Source: Nemertoderma westbladi
Taxonomy: Eukaryota; Xenacoelomorpha; Nemertodermatida; Nemertodermatidae
Length of the DNA: 24,774 bases
Reading direction: 5' to 3'
Assembly (NCBI GenBank): GCA_032718475.1
Contig: JAUCBJ010002671.1
Coordinates: 1-24,774 of the forward strand
Both the position numbers and the translations under genes were made by a program. Below the pieces are notes generated by a model that worked only from the letters and a program-made list of their open reading frames with translations, made no database searches and had not been told where the DNA came from. Shown in pieces: positions 8,558 to 18,085 of this stretch (position 1 is the first letter of the stretch; each line of letters starts with the position of its first letter).

Positions 8558-10725
8558 CACGACCTTTACGGAACAAATTCTGCCATTCTGATTTCCACGG
8601 AGCAGTCTCTCAATGGGATCCCTGATGCGATTTAATAGAATTCTATTGTATAGCTTTGCAGCAATCGAGATCAATGAGATTCCCCGAAAAGAACCATAGA
8701 GTGTTAGGTTGCCCTTCTTGGGAACTGGCACCAACTTATTTGTTTTCATTTCTTGTGGGACTCTTGTTGTACGGTACATGTCTACTATGATGGGATAGAT
8801 GAGCTTTAAACACTCAGGTATTTTAAAGACCTCAGGGGGAACACCATCTACTCCACTGGCACGATTGGTCTTAATGCTCTTTGCAGCAGCCTTCACTTCT
8901 GCAAAGGAGATATCACCAATGGGAATATCTGGGAGTACAGACTCAGACACTTTTACTTCTATAAAGTTATCAGGCAATACCCTGTCATTATTGAGGAACT
9001 TTTCAAAGTGGGCCTTCCAACCATTGAGGCGATCGGCTGGTGATTCAGCCTTAACCTTGGTGGTTGGTTGGCTTTTTCGACCAGCAAGCAAGTTGATCGA
9101 TCTCCATGCCTGGGATGATTGCCTGCTGTCGTCAGCATCATTGATGGCATCAACCTGTTGGTTTATTAGCTCCTGTAAATTAACAGAGTACTGCCTGTTC
9201 AGGGACCTAGATGCGGCCTTAACTGCATTCTTGGCCGCTGTAGTCTGTTTGAGTCGGGACTCTTTCTGTGCCTTGTAGAGGTCATTTCGGCACTTCTGAA
9301 TTTTGTTGTCAGTCCAGGGGGCCCGTTTCCTGTTTCGAGGGTATACAGGAACTGTTTCTGCGGCTGCTAACTTAACTGCCTCTGTGAAGGCAGTATAGCC
9401 CTCACAGTGATCTGCCGCCTCAGAGGCAAGAGCCTCATACCTGTTGCTCAGCTGTAGTGTGAAGCTGGATCTCACACTTGGCTGTTGCAACAGAGAGGAC
9501 CAGTCATGCCGCGGCAAGGCAGATTTCGTTGTTCTGCTAGCACGCAGACTAAGTCTTACCTTGGCCACAATAAGGCAGTGATCACTGGAGAAGGGTCGTA
9601 GTGTAAATGCATTACAGTCTTGTATAGAGCTCCTGTATTTCCTACGAAACAGGATATGGTCTGTCTGGGACTTGTGACCACTGGGTCCACTATGAGTCCA
9701 TAGCTTTCCAGTTCGCTTCTTGAACTGGGTTCCAGCCGAAAACAATCCATTTCCAGAGATAAAATCCTGAAGATGGACGGAATTTCGGTTAACACTATTG
9801 CTATAGACCCAGGGCGATGTAGGTGATTGATGCAGACTTGCATTAAAGTCTCCCAGGAATGTTAAGAATGCATGCTGATCCACTCCATCAGTAGCTGCTT
9901 GTAGATTCTGGGAGAAATTTTCCACCTCCTCTACAGGGGTAACACTAGATGGAGAGTAGCACACAATCAGAACCACCTTAGGAAACTTCTTCCAGAACAC
10001 CAGAAGTGGCAACGGATGATGCGGTTAGAGATTTGGTCTATTTTGTCCAATGCTGCATGTGCAGTTGGATTCATCAATAGAGCAATTCCACCATTGCCAC
10101 TATCATCTGCTGAAGCGAGGGCGAGTCGCCCCCCATGTCCTTAATGAGAACCTCATCAGTCAGTCCAGTCTGCATTCGGTGCTCTTGAACACCCACTGCA
10201 CTAAGAGAAAGCTTATCTGCCAAGGCAGTCAGCTCACCTTGTCGCATTGGGGACCCGAGTGTTAGGGTGTTTACTGAGGCTAGTCTAGTGACTTGCCTCA
10301 GATTCACCAATGGCTTTGTTGGTCGGGGTGGAACATGAGAGTAGCCTCCAACTCCAGAATCCCTCTCCCCCTCACAATCTGGCCTCCCTGGTGACCCAGG
10401 GTTTGGGCCAGAAAAGGTCATCAGGAAAGGGACTCACAGAATTGTTAGCCGCTCTCTCTCCAGTAGGGGGTGAGACAGACAGCCAGTCAGGAGATAACTG
10501 ACGCCTGTGAGGTGAGGCCAATTGTGTTCGTTAATTCCACTGGCCTCTAGTGGTCTCTGGATGTAATTCATAGTGGGGGTTGGGGATGCTTTTTTGCCGA
10601 GTCAGCTCTGGGGGCAAATACCACACACTGGTTTGCCATTCCACATGGTGGGTGTCGCAGTGGAGTCAGATATGAGGCCCATCACCCATACCTACTCTGA
10701 CGCACATGACCCACCATTGGCTGTG
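8558..10725 (-). mobile_element. Non-LTR retrotransposon, 3'-truncated copy: 5' UTR, AP endonuclease, start of RT
   Basis: Read on the minus strand, 10421-10074 carries the start of an AP-like endonuclease (LASVNTLTLGSP; VQEHR with the catalytic Glu). After a frame change near 10010-10110, the frame 10012-8543 continues with LGDFNASL, QTDHILF and SSDHCLIV, the standard endonuclease boxes. A ~200-residue linker follows, then the beginning of RT (RASGVDGVPPEVF; LVPVPKKGN; SFRGISLIS; KLYNRILLNRI). Homology to the sister copy stops at about 8558, before motif A, so the RT catalytic core is missing. The part upstream of 10421 looks like its GC-richer 5' UTR, running up to the fold-back element. 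Loss of the 3' side is unusual, since reverse-transcription failure removes the 5' side, so a later deletion or rearrangement is likely. Confidence 0.85.
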
Positions 10726-11188
10726 CAGACGTGTGGCTAAGTCACACGAATAGTTCCCAAAAGGCACTTTGGCATTTTGGCATTTTTTCCAGGTACCTAA
10801 ATAATGGCAACCAGCGTAAATGCCAAAATGCCAGAGTGCTTTTGGGTAACTGTAGTATAAATCCTTAAGAGTTCCCTAAAGGCACTTTGGCATTCTGGCA
10901 TTTAATTGTAAATCATTATTAGTGATGATATTACCAGGCCTACATTATACAGTATATCATGTATAGTGCATAGCATAATAGCATAGTTTTAGTTCCCCCA
11001 TCTCGGTGGGTGTACGATTAAATTAAATTAAAGCTAGCATACTAGGCCTACCTAGTATTAGCTTGATTGAACATGCTTAAATATGAAATGAATTACCCTG
11101 CATTTGTAGGTCATACCTATTTAATGTAAATCTTTTATAAAAAAGTTTTTATAAAACGTTCCAGATTATAATATGAAACTGTCAATAC

Positions 11189-12491
11189 CAGGCGCGGATT
11201 CAGGAATTTTTTTCGGAGGGGGCTAAGCTGCTAAAACTATGATACCCCCAGATCAATTTTTTAAACCATTTAAATTTTCGTTATAAACTAAATATATTAG
11301 CATTAAAATATTTTAATATTAATCTTTTAAAATAAAAGTAATAATTATACAATTAGCCTATTGTATAATACAATAATGAATTTTATACCGGCAATAGTTA
11401 AATGAGCAGTAATCGACGGGCCTGGCGACCAGCATATTCATTAATTATCTCATCTGGTGTGAGTTTGATATCCTTGTCACTTGTGGATTGAAAGTAAAGC
11501 CAGATCAGTTAGTCGGGGTTGTCATTGTGGCACGTAAGTACGATTTCAAAAGCTTAAGTTTTGAAAATGTTCGCTCCAACTCCAACTGTTCCCCATCAGA
11601 TAAATGTTTATTTAGTAGTCCATATCCTATATTCCTTTTGTTAGGCGCCAGCTCCGCACATATATCGGAGCTATCTCTGCTTGCCGTCTGGTTATCCGCC
11701 TGTCTACTACTTGTACTCGCCACTTCCGGATCCGGTACAATGGCCACCATCGTCTCTTCCACCTCCAATCGCGCCGATTTTTCTAAAACTCCAAAAAAAT
11801 CCTTCATTGTTCGCTTCATATTAGTACCGATATGATAGTTGTTAAAGTGAAACTATAAGATGAAAGACGATAAAAGATTGCAAAAGATAAATTATTAATA
11901 AATATTAAGAAGTAGTAAAATAATTGAGTAGCCAACGAAGAAAGAAGTGAACAAAGTGCTGATATATTGGTTTATAATGAGGTTTGTCTTTAAATTCGTT
12001 TTTATTCTGGTGGATTATTCCACCTGAAGACGGTACCGGTAACTCTGTACCACTGTAACAGTTAACAGTACCGGTACCGTACTGTAATCCTGTAGTCTCC
12101 TAGCAACCAGCTGATGCCAAGCCTAATAATTTTTGGGTAGATTAATTTATTATAACTGTAAGACAGTTACACAGATGCTGCACGAAGACCCCACGCAAAT
12201 TCAACTTGGAAAATTTCTATACTTTGGCCAGACTACATGTGTACCAAGTTTGGATATATTTTATCGAGATTTGGCTGAGTTATTAACGTGGTTGGATACA
12301 CTGTAATTGAATCACGTGGTCAGCTAAGTAGCGATATAGCAATACTTTCATAACATTTATTTTATATTAATGAGAAAACGTAAACCGGGTGATGACTATT
12401 ATCACGACACGATTTTGCCATTTCGGGGGGGGGGGGGGGGGCTTTAGCCCCCTAGCCCCCCCCCCCCCCCCCCCCCTTGGATCCGCGCCTG
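11189..12491 (-). mobile_element. hAT DNA transposon, internally deleted (1,303 bp)
   Basis: The ends are short terminal inverted repeats, CAGGCGCGGATTCAGG (11189-11204) and the complement ending ATCCGCGCCTG (to 12491). They are flanked by a perfect 8-bp target-site duplication GTCAATAC (11181-11188 and 12492-12499). An 8-bp duplication and CAGG ends are diagnostic of hAT elements. The minus strand contains remnants of the transposase N and C termini but no catalytic core, so the copy is non-autonomous. Long G and C runs (12425-12441 and 12456-12476) lie just inside the right end. Confidence 0.93.
11398..11819 (-). pseudogene. hAT transposase remnant: N terminus joined to C-terminal dimerisation segment
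   Basis: The open frame 11819-11505 starts MKRTMKDFFGVLEK, a common start of hAT transposases with a TTF-type finger, and includes KRNIGYGLL. It then passes directly to KLLKSYLRATM, which belongs to the C-terminal hAT dimerisation region. Beyond two single-base frame disturbances (about 11510 and 11480) the minus strand continues with RLTDLALLSIHK, then DIKLTPDEIINEYAGR, and a stop at 11400-11398, the typical hAT end. About 500 residues of the usual catalytic core are absent. It is a deletion derivative, not a functional transposase. Confidence 0.8.
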
Positions 12492-12499
12492 GTCAATAC

Positions 12500-13404
12500 G
12501 GTATTACATTTGTATTATTATATATATTGTCGCTCCATTCATTTAATTTATGTTTATTCCTTTATTATTGAACGTGAAGTAAACAAAATTGCACCCTAAC
12601 ACCACGTATGAGTATAATTTCAATGAGATGAAATGTAATATAGGTAGATTTTGAGAGTCAGGATCAGGCTGTCAGGGAAGGGAAACGGAAAGGCAGGTTC
12701 AAGCTAATTAGCAGTGCTGGTAGACGCTAGTGCTATCCACCGTATTCTGCATGATGTGGGGGAGGCACTAATCAGACACAGACTCATTCAATGAGACAGA
12801 GGGAGGGGGGATCTGAATGCAAAATCCCATCTTGGCGAATTAATATCCCGCCTCAATGTTAAATTCTCAATTTATAGGGAAAGGATCGGAGCAGGTTACA
12901 GTGGCACGTTATTCTCAACCAAAACAATAAACTAAACACAATAGAACAGGTTACAGTTTTATTTTTGAGAGTAATCAGCTGTTATTTGCGTCGAATTTCC
13001 CCTGGAAAGGGATTAATTTGTATTGCGTCGAAAGTCCCCCCCCCCCCCCCCCCCCACCCCCCCCCCCCCCCCCCCCCTATCTGCAGTCAATACTGCGAAT
13101 GAATATTAATACTATGTTGATGTTGAACTACAATAACTAAGTAATACTTTATCAATTAAATATTATTGTATGTTATGGCGTACATTTGTAGGTCCTACAC
13201 ACTTTACACTTATACAGTAAAGTGTTCTTAAAAAAGGATAAAGTTATTTAGGCCTACCCGGATCTCAGCGAATAATGAATTTCAACTAAATGCCCGAATG
13301 CCAAAGTGCCTTTGGGGAACTGTTAGAATCATTCTACAGTCAGACAGTTCCCCAAAAGCACTCTGGCATTTTATGTAGATAGGTAGAGTGACAAGCCGAC
13401 TTAG
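12500..13404. other. Interior of the fold-back element, no gene
   Basis: No convincing coding sequence is seen. The stretch holds a long C tract (20 C, A, 21 C; 13036-13077). Near 12872 a sequence, AGGGAAAGGAT...GAGCAGGTTACAG, resembles the complement of about 16775-16810. An extra inverted module pair lies at about 13290-13370. Confidence 0.5.
13036..13077. repeat. Poly-C tract (C20-A-C21)
   Basis: Forty-two bases consist of C with a single A at 13056. It lies within the fold-back element. Similar G or C runs occur at 2840-2858, 12425-12441, 12456-12476 and 24586-24600. The minus strand could form a G-quadruplex. The exact lengths may not be reliable in the assembly. Confidence 0.9.
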
Positions 13405-13713
13405 TATGCTTTAATATAATTTAATCGTACACCCACCGAGATGGGGAACTAAAACTATGCTTACTATGCTATGCACACTCAGACACTTTGGCGTACTGTA
13501 TAGTGTATAATGTAGTAATATCATCACTAATAATGATTTACAATTAAATGCCAGAATGCCAAAGTGCCTTTAGGGAACTCTTAAGGATTTATACTACAGT
13601 TCCCCAAAAGCACTCTGGCATTTTGGCATTTACGCTGGTTGCAATTATTTAGGTACCTGGAAAATGCCAAAATGCCTTTTGGGAACTATTCGTGTGACTT
13701 AGCCACACGTCTG

Positions 13714-14400
13714 TGCAGCTCATCTGCTGGGTCATGCCCTGTACCCCTGCTGCCAGGTGCAGGTCGCAGTGAAGTGCACTCAGAGTGGACATGAGAACAC
13801 TCTACTCCTGACCAGCCATTGGTAGATCACCATCTGCCTAGCCAGGCCATATACCCCTGCAGCCAAGTATATGGGTCCTTAATCCAGGAACAAGGGCATC
13901 CTTATCCCAGAACGAAGGGGGTCCTAGTTACAGGACCAGATTTGCCCTAGTAAGAGGGTCTATGCAGCTACAGGTGGCACCTCCTTTATGCTGTATGGAG
14001 GTGGCAAGTTTTCTTGATCAATGACCTTGAATGCCTGATCTGACCTGAATACAATAGACCTGAGCCCAATACACGGTGGTTGACGGTAGGACTGGCGTGA
14101 GTTCTTCAAGCATTTCAAAGTAATTGCACGGCACCCATTGCGGCCTGTCCTGCAAAAACTTGAAATGTTTTATATACGTACGCGTCAGCCCGCCATTAAC
14201 AAACAGAAACGTGATTGGCGCTAGTTTGAGGTGCTGCTTCCCAGTAGTGGTTAGACGGATACACTTCTACCTTGTTTCACTTTACCTTTCTTTCTCCCTT
14301 GGGAACTTCTATATATTGTCTCCTGTCTAGCACTAGCTACTTGAGAAAGCCCCCATTGGGGCAAAACCTACTGATCAGCATGATCATGGATGATCATGGA
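13714..14400 (+). mobile_element. Probable non-LTR element end sequences, internally deleted
   Basis: The left part starts directly at the fold-back boundary; a short piece (GGGTCATG, GTCGCAGTG) resembles the 5'-UTR-like sequence at 10640-10730. The right part ends with a hairpin, GCCCC-CATT-GGGGC (about 14350-14363), then CAAAACC and a 10-bp unit TGATCATGGA repeated twice (14381-14400). A small GC hairpin followed by short tandem repeats is typical of non-LTR 3' ends. There is no RT or endonuclease coding sequence, so it could be a short non-autonomous derivative. This is inference from end structure. Confidence 0.4.
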
Positions 14401-15261
14401 TACCAACTACCCTGCAAACAATGTATTGTTAAAAAGCTGTTATTAAAATGTTATTTAATGACATAGATAACATTATTTCAAATTGTTAGATTAATGATAA
14501 AAAAACTGTAAATTGGCCAAGAAATATGACGTTATATACTAACGTTATTATTTTGTTTTTAATAACATTAAAATAACAAAGCCAGGATGGTTACATATAT
14601 CATTACTTTTATGTTATTCCTTATCATTATTATTGTATTTTTATTGACATTAAAATAACAACGGCATAATGTTTATTTAGATCGTTACTTTTATGTTATT
14701 TCTTAACATAAAAATATTGTTTGCTTAAAACGTAACATTATACGTGCATTTAAGCCCTTCTCTCATGTTTTATGGTTGGTTCGCTTGCTCAAACTAATAA
14801 TCCCCCTCCATTGCCGTTCTTTATATCGTATTATACCAACTTGAAGCTACAAAATCCATACCGGTGTGCTGGTATGTCTGTATAACTAAACTATACTGCT
14901 ATACAGCTATAGGCTGATAGGCCTATGTGGTTGGATCTGGGATCAGGGATCAGGGTGTTACAAGTACAGAATACATGCAATACAATACACATTACCGGTA
15001 ATGTGTTTACTGGTACCGGTACTGGTTTAGTAGAGTAGCAGCACCGGCACAACATACAGCGGTACAGTACAGCAGCAGAGCAGACGCATCTAACTGCAGA
15101 GCTACCTACTGACAAGACAACTGAGCTCTCCTGTTTGCCTGTTCAGCTGTTGTATTTCTGTATTTGTGTTTACTGGTTTAGGCTAGGCTATCTTATCCGT
15201 ATGTCCTCAATTTGTCAGTTTGTTACCTGTACGTTACGTATACTCTCATAAATGCAGTGAA
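14401..15261. other. Non-coding stretch upstream of RPA3, with an 82-bp degenerate repeat
   Basis: No gene is seen. CATTAAAATAACAA begins at 14566 and again at 14648, marking a diverged two-copy tandem repeat of ~82 bp whose other shared blocks include TTACTTTTATGTTATT. Nearer RPA3 there are palindromic GGTACCGGTACC-like words (about 15012-15024). The last 100 bases should contain the RPA3 5' UTR and promoter, but no TATA box stands out. Confidence 0.5.
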
Positions 15262-15651
15262 ATGCCAGCTATGGATACGGATATAATGACACAAATGCGA
15301 CCGCGTGTTAACGGACAGATGTTGGCTGACCATCGAGGAAAACCCGTCTGTCTCCTCGGGAAAATAACCCAAGTGCACCCGTCGGGTACCCACTGCACTG
15401 TAGAAACGGGTGACCGCGCCAATGTAACGGTTCACTTCCCCCAACCGCTGGGGGATGTTATCGAAGGATACATCGAAGTGATTGGCCATGTCTCCTCCCC
15501 AACCGCAGTGCAGTGCCACAGTTACATTACTGTCTCCCAACCTAACTTCGACTTGGATCTGTACAACGAGGCCATCAGTATCAGTTCAGCCAATGCGACA
15601 TTGTACCCCGTTACAAACCAAGGTGGATTTAAAGCTGATGAGGTCATGTGA
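15262..15651 (+). CDS. RPA3: Replication protein A 14 kDa subunit (RPA3)
   Basis: This is the smallest subunit of the RPA heterotrimer that coats single-stranded DNA in replication and repair in the nucleus. The product is 129 residues from the ATG at 15262 or 126 from the next at 15271, close to the ~121 of other animals. It shows the family pattern throughout: PRVNGQMLADHRGKPVCLLG (start of the OB fold), VHPSGTHCTVETGD, NVTVHFPQPL, IEGYIEVIGHVSSP, and FDLDLYNEAI near the C terminus, the helix that joins the trimer. The coding region is one uninterrupted exon. AATAAA at 15835-15840 is a plausible poly(A) signal. I prefer 15262 or 15271 because both ATGs have a purine at -3 and the conserved part begins soon after. 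Being intronless, it could be a retrogene, but the frame is intact. Confidence 0.93.
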   Translation: MPAMDTDIMTQMRPRVNGQMLADHRGKPVCLLGKITQVHPSGTHCTVETGDRANVTVHFPQPLGDVIEGYIEVIGHVSSPTAVQCHSYITVSQPNFDLDLYNEAISISSANATLYPVTNQGGFKADEVM

Positions 15652-15834
15652 TGTAAAGACTTTACTGGCATTATTCATTCACTCTTAGGGCTTAGTGCAA
15701 TGTTGTTTGCAATCAATATTTTAAAAACCTTAGCAAGACTAGAAATTAAAACAGTTTTTTTTGTTCAACATTATATGCCGTTTGTTTTGCTATAAAACAT
15801 GCTGCTGTGCTGTAATACTCTTAAACGCATCGTT

Positions 15835-15840
15835 AATAAA
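15835..15840 (+). terminator. Candidate poly(A) signal of RPA3
   Basis: AATAAA lies about 185 bases after the RPA3 stop, in AT-rich sequence, and is the first canonical hexamer after the gene. Confidence 0.5.
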
Positions 15841-16951
15841 CCCAGAATATCATTGTATTTACAGATTAGGCCTAAATTACTGGAATCCCGATTTCTTAAA
15901 TATCTTCCTACTGTACTAATTGCGATGTGTCGACTTTATGTCCACCGATAGTGATCATTATCATCTGTATAATAATAATATTAGAATAATTATTAAGCTA
16001 CTCGTTAACTTTTAGTGTCAATCTATGCATATCAATCTATAAGTTATTAAACAATAACAAACCGAATGTTATTTTATTTATTTATTTGTGTGTCTATATG
16101 GAAGATTGGAAGTGCAGCTGAAGATCTTCACTTACCGATACAAAGTAAATTGGGAGTTCCAAATTTATATATATTATTAGGAAGCCGAATAAAAGAAACA
16201 AAAATGATCTTTAAATTATCTAAGTACCTGTCTGGGCACATTGCACATGAGGTGGATTTATTTAAAAAATAGTTATATATAGTGAAGTTCCACAATAAAA
16301 TACGGCGGTTTGAACTGAGGGGGTTAGAGCACCGCTAACCCCCTCTAAGTTTAAAAAATTTACAGTTAATGGAGTGACTGCAGGACTGATTAGTCATTAA
16401 TTAACTTTAAGTTGGCACCGAATACAACATTCTATTAAAAATAGCCAATCTTTAAATGTAATTAACGTAATTAGAATTAATTAATCAAAATAAGAAAATT
16501 GTATATACGCAAGTAAGTAAGTAAGTATAGTAAAGGTATAGGATCAATTGACTGATGAAGTGATACACGCCAACAAAATATATCTCACCATTATTATTGT
16601 TATTATGAAATTTTTTTTTTGGGATTGTTACTTTGGGGATCGTCCCTTGAAACACTTTTATATATGCCGGTACCACTTATTTTATGAAACACTTTTTCCA
16701 TTTTTTTTTCATGATCAGTCTGACATTTGGTTTCCCTCAGTTGGTAAAGTGATCATTTATTGATTTGGTTAGAAAAGCCTGCCTCTGTAACCTGCTCCTT
16801 TCCCTCAATTGGTTTATGACGTGTGTTGTTACTTATTTATGAAAAAAAATACTTTGGGGAAGGTCCCCAAAGTAATTATATATACCCTTTTTTTAAGTTA
16901 TTATTTATTTGAATACATCGTTAATAAAATCTACTTTTACTGAATATACTG
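15841..16951. other. RPA3-SUFU intergenic region with two perfect hairpins
   Basis: No gene is recognised. A 68-residue open frame at 16066-16272 has no recognisable motif. Two perfect stem-loops stand out: an 11-bp stem GAGGGGGTTAG/CTAACCCCCTC with loop AGCACCG (16317-16345), and a 10-bp stem ACTTTGGGGA/TCCCCAAAGT with loop AGG (16851-16873). The second lies ~80 bases before the SUFU start. The promoter of the SUFU gene should be here. Confidence 0.5.
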
Positions 16952-18085
16952 ATGATGATGTTTCGCGGGCTTTTCGAAAGATTGTACCCCGACCAACCAA
17001 ACCCCATACAAATAACCACACTGACACCCTATGGCGTGGGTGGCCCAGACCCAATCGATACCATATCGATCTACTACAATGGCACACAACTCCCTTTCTA
17101 CCACTACGTATCGCAGTCTCTCTCGCAAGGCCTTGGATTGGATGTTGAACTCTCGATGCGAGTGGCCCACACCGAAGCGCTCAAACCACCACAGTGGCCG
17201 GCTGAACTACTACAGAGTGTGGCGCGTTACGTAATACAGTCTGGCAACCAGTTACGTCACGGAGACCACATCACGTGGTCTCGTCCTCTAGATGGGTCAT
17301 CCCATTCAATCGTTCAGTATTTATTGGTCAGCGACGATCCAGAACTTAGCGAAACTTTAGTTGACTCAGATCGAAAAAACAGCTACAAGCGGACTCTTAG
17401 AGATTCACGTCATATCCGGTTAATACATTTAGTCGGAGTCACTAAAGACGAGTTACAGGCCGCTCAATACTGGGACGGCGGTACCGTTCTAGAACTACTC
17501 AAATCCAACCCCGTTATTGGTCGTCGCTTGGTGACGGATCCGTCGCGGCGGAGCGGCGTGTTGTACGAGCGCGTGGAGCGCGGAATCTCGCAGGACGGGA
17601 GTTCTCTTAGCGCCGCAGTCGGGCGCTGCAGCTGGGAGCCAATAGGGGAGGGGGTCACCTTCTGGCCAATAGCGGAGGAGGGCTACGCTAGACTGACCCC
17701 CGAACCTGGGAACTCGGGTGATTCGACTAGCGTTCATTCGGTCGCCGGATTGGTTTTAAAGTTCAATTTAGAAACGGCGAGTCTACTCCCTCTCGCTATC
17801 CGTTCTCGGTTACCCAACCGACTGAACTTTACTTTCACGAGTTGGTTGGGTAATTGTTCCATTACGTTTGTCTCCCATCTCTCGGGTAACACATCTTGGT
17901 GTTCTACCCATCGCCCCTACGCCAGTAGGTCCTCAGCAGTGCAGGTCTGTCCCGGCCCCGATCTCTTAGAGGAATTAATCGCCGCTGTTTCCTGTTTAGC
18001 GTCTCCCAGTCAAGTTGATATTCCAAAACATTTTAATTTCCATTTGTATAATTTAATTATATCTATTTACCCAAATGACTGGTAG
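16952..18085 (+). CDS. SUFU: Suppressor of fused homologue, intronless
   Basis: SUFU binds GLI/Ci transcription factors and restrains Hedgehog signalling. The 377-residue product matches it in order: RLYPDQPNPIQ (11-20 region), GGPDPIDTISIY (30-41), PPQWPAELLQSVARYVIQS (79-97), GDHITWSRPLD (104-114), HLVGVTKDELQAAQYWDG (159-176), VLELLKSNP, LVTDP, ERGISQDGSSLS (209-220), VLKFNLETASLLPL (268-281), SITFVSHL and, near the end, VDIPKHFNFHLYNLIISIYP. Human SUFU has 484 residues. This protein lacks much of the N-terminal extension and has only a short link (about 230-265) in place of the long disordered insert. It also lacks most of the conserved block between the HYIS-like and FELTF-like strands (around residues 51-68). 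One exon, intact and GC-richer than its surroundings, it could be a retrogene or divergent paralogue. The start at the ATG triplet 16952-16960 is the first plausible one. Confidence 0.9.
   Translation: MMMFRGLFERLYPDQPNPIQITTLTPYGVGGPDPIDTISIYYNGTQLPFYHYVSQSLSQGLGLDVELSMRVAHTEALKPPQWPAELLQSVARYVIQSGNQLRHGDHITWSRPLDGSSHSIVQYLLVSDDPELSETLVDSDRKNSYKRTLRDSRHIRLIHLVGVTKDELQAAQYWDGGTVLELLKSNPVIGRRLVTDPSRRSGVLYERVERGISQDGSSLSAAVGRCSWEPIGEGVTFWPIAEEGYARLTPEPGNSGDSTSVHSVAGLVLKFNLETASLLPLAIRSRLPNRLNFTFTSWLGNCSITFVSHLSGNTSWCSTHRPYASRSSAVQVCPGPDLLEELIAAVSCLASPSQVDIPKHFNFHLYNLIISIYPNDW

Larger units (their letters stand above)
10726..13713. mobile_element. Fold-back type element with ~310-320-bp inverted arms, carrying a nested hAT
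   Basis: The left arm (about 10726-11047) and right arm (about 13405-13713) are inverted copies. Both start from the outside with CAGACGTGTGGCTAAGTCAC, run through repeated GTTCCCxAAAxGCACTTTGGCATT modules in both orientations, and contain CATCTCGGTGGGTGTACGAT. A further copy of the module pair sits at about 13290-13370. Inside each arm the modules are themselves inverted, so several small hairpins can form. Candidate flanking GTGC (left) and GTGC (right) would be a 4-bp duplication, but this is weak. No coding sequence of its own is seen. Without the nested hAT and its 8-bp duplication the element would be about 1.7 kb. Confidence 0.75.

Noticed and set aside
10755-13690. AAAGTGC words in the fold-back hairpins as a microRNA seed (miR-17/430-like)
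   Set aside because: The word is part of a transposon module repeated in both orientations. The hairpins lack the look of a conserved microRNA precursor and a 7-base match is weak.
15223-15540. 105-residue minus-strand frame and 68-residue plus-strand frame overlapping RPA3
   Set aside because: They are shadows of the well-supported RPA3 frame and have no motif of their own.
16066-16272. 68-residue plus-strand open frame between RPA3 and SUFU
   Set aside because: It begins with a hydrophobic stretch but has no family resemblance and an AT-rich composition like the surrounding non-coding DNA.
16905-17737. Several minus-strand and other-frame open frames over SUFU
   Set aside because: They are shadows of the SUFU coding sequence.
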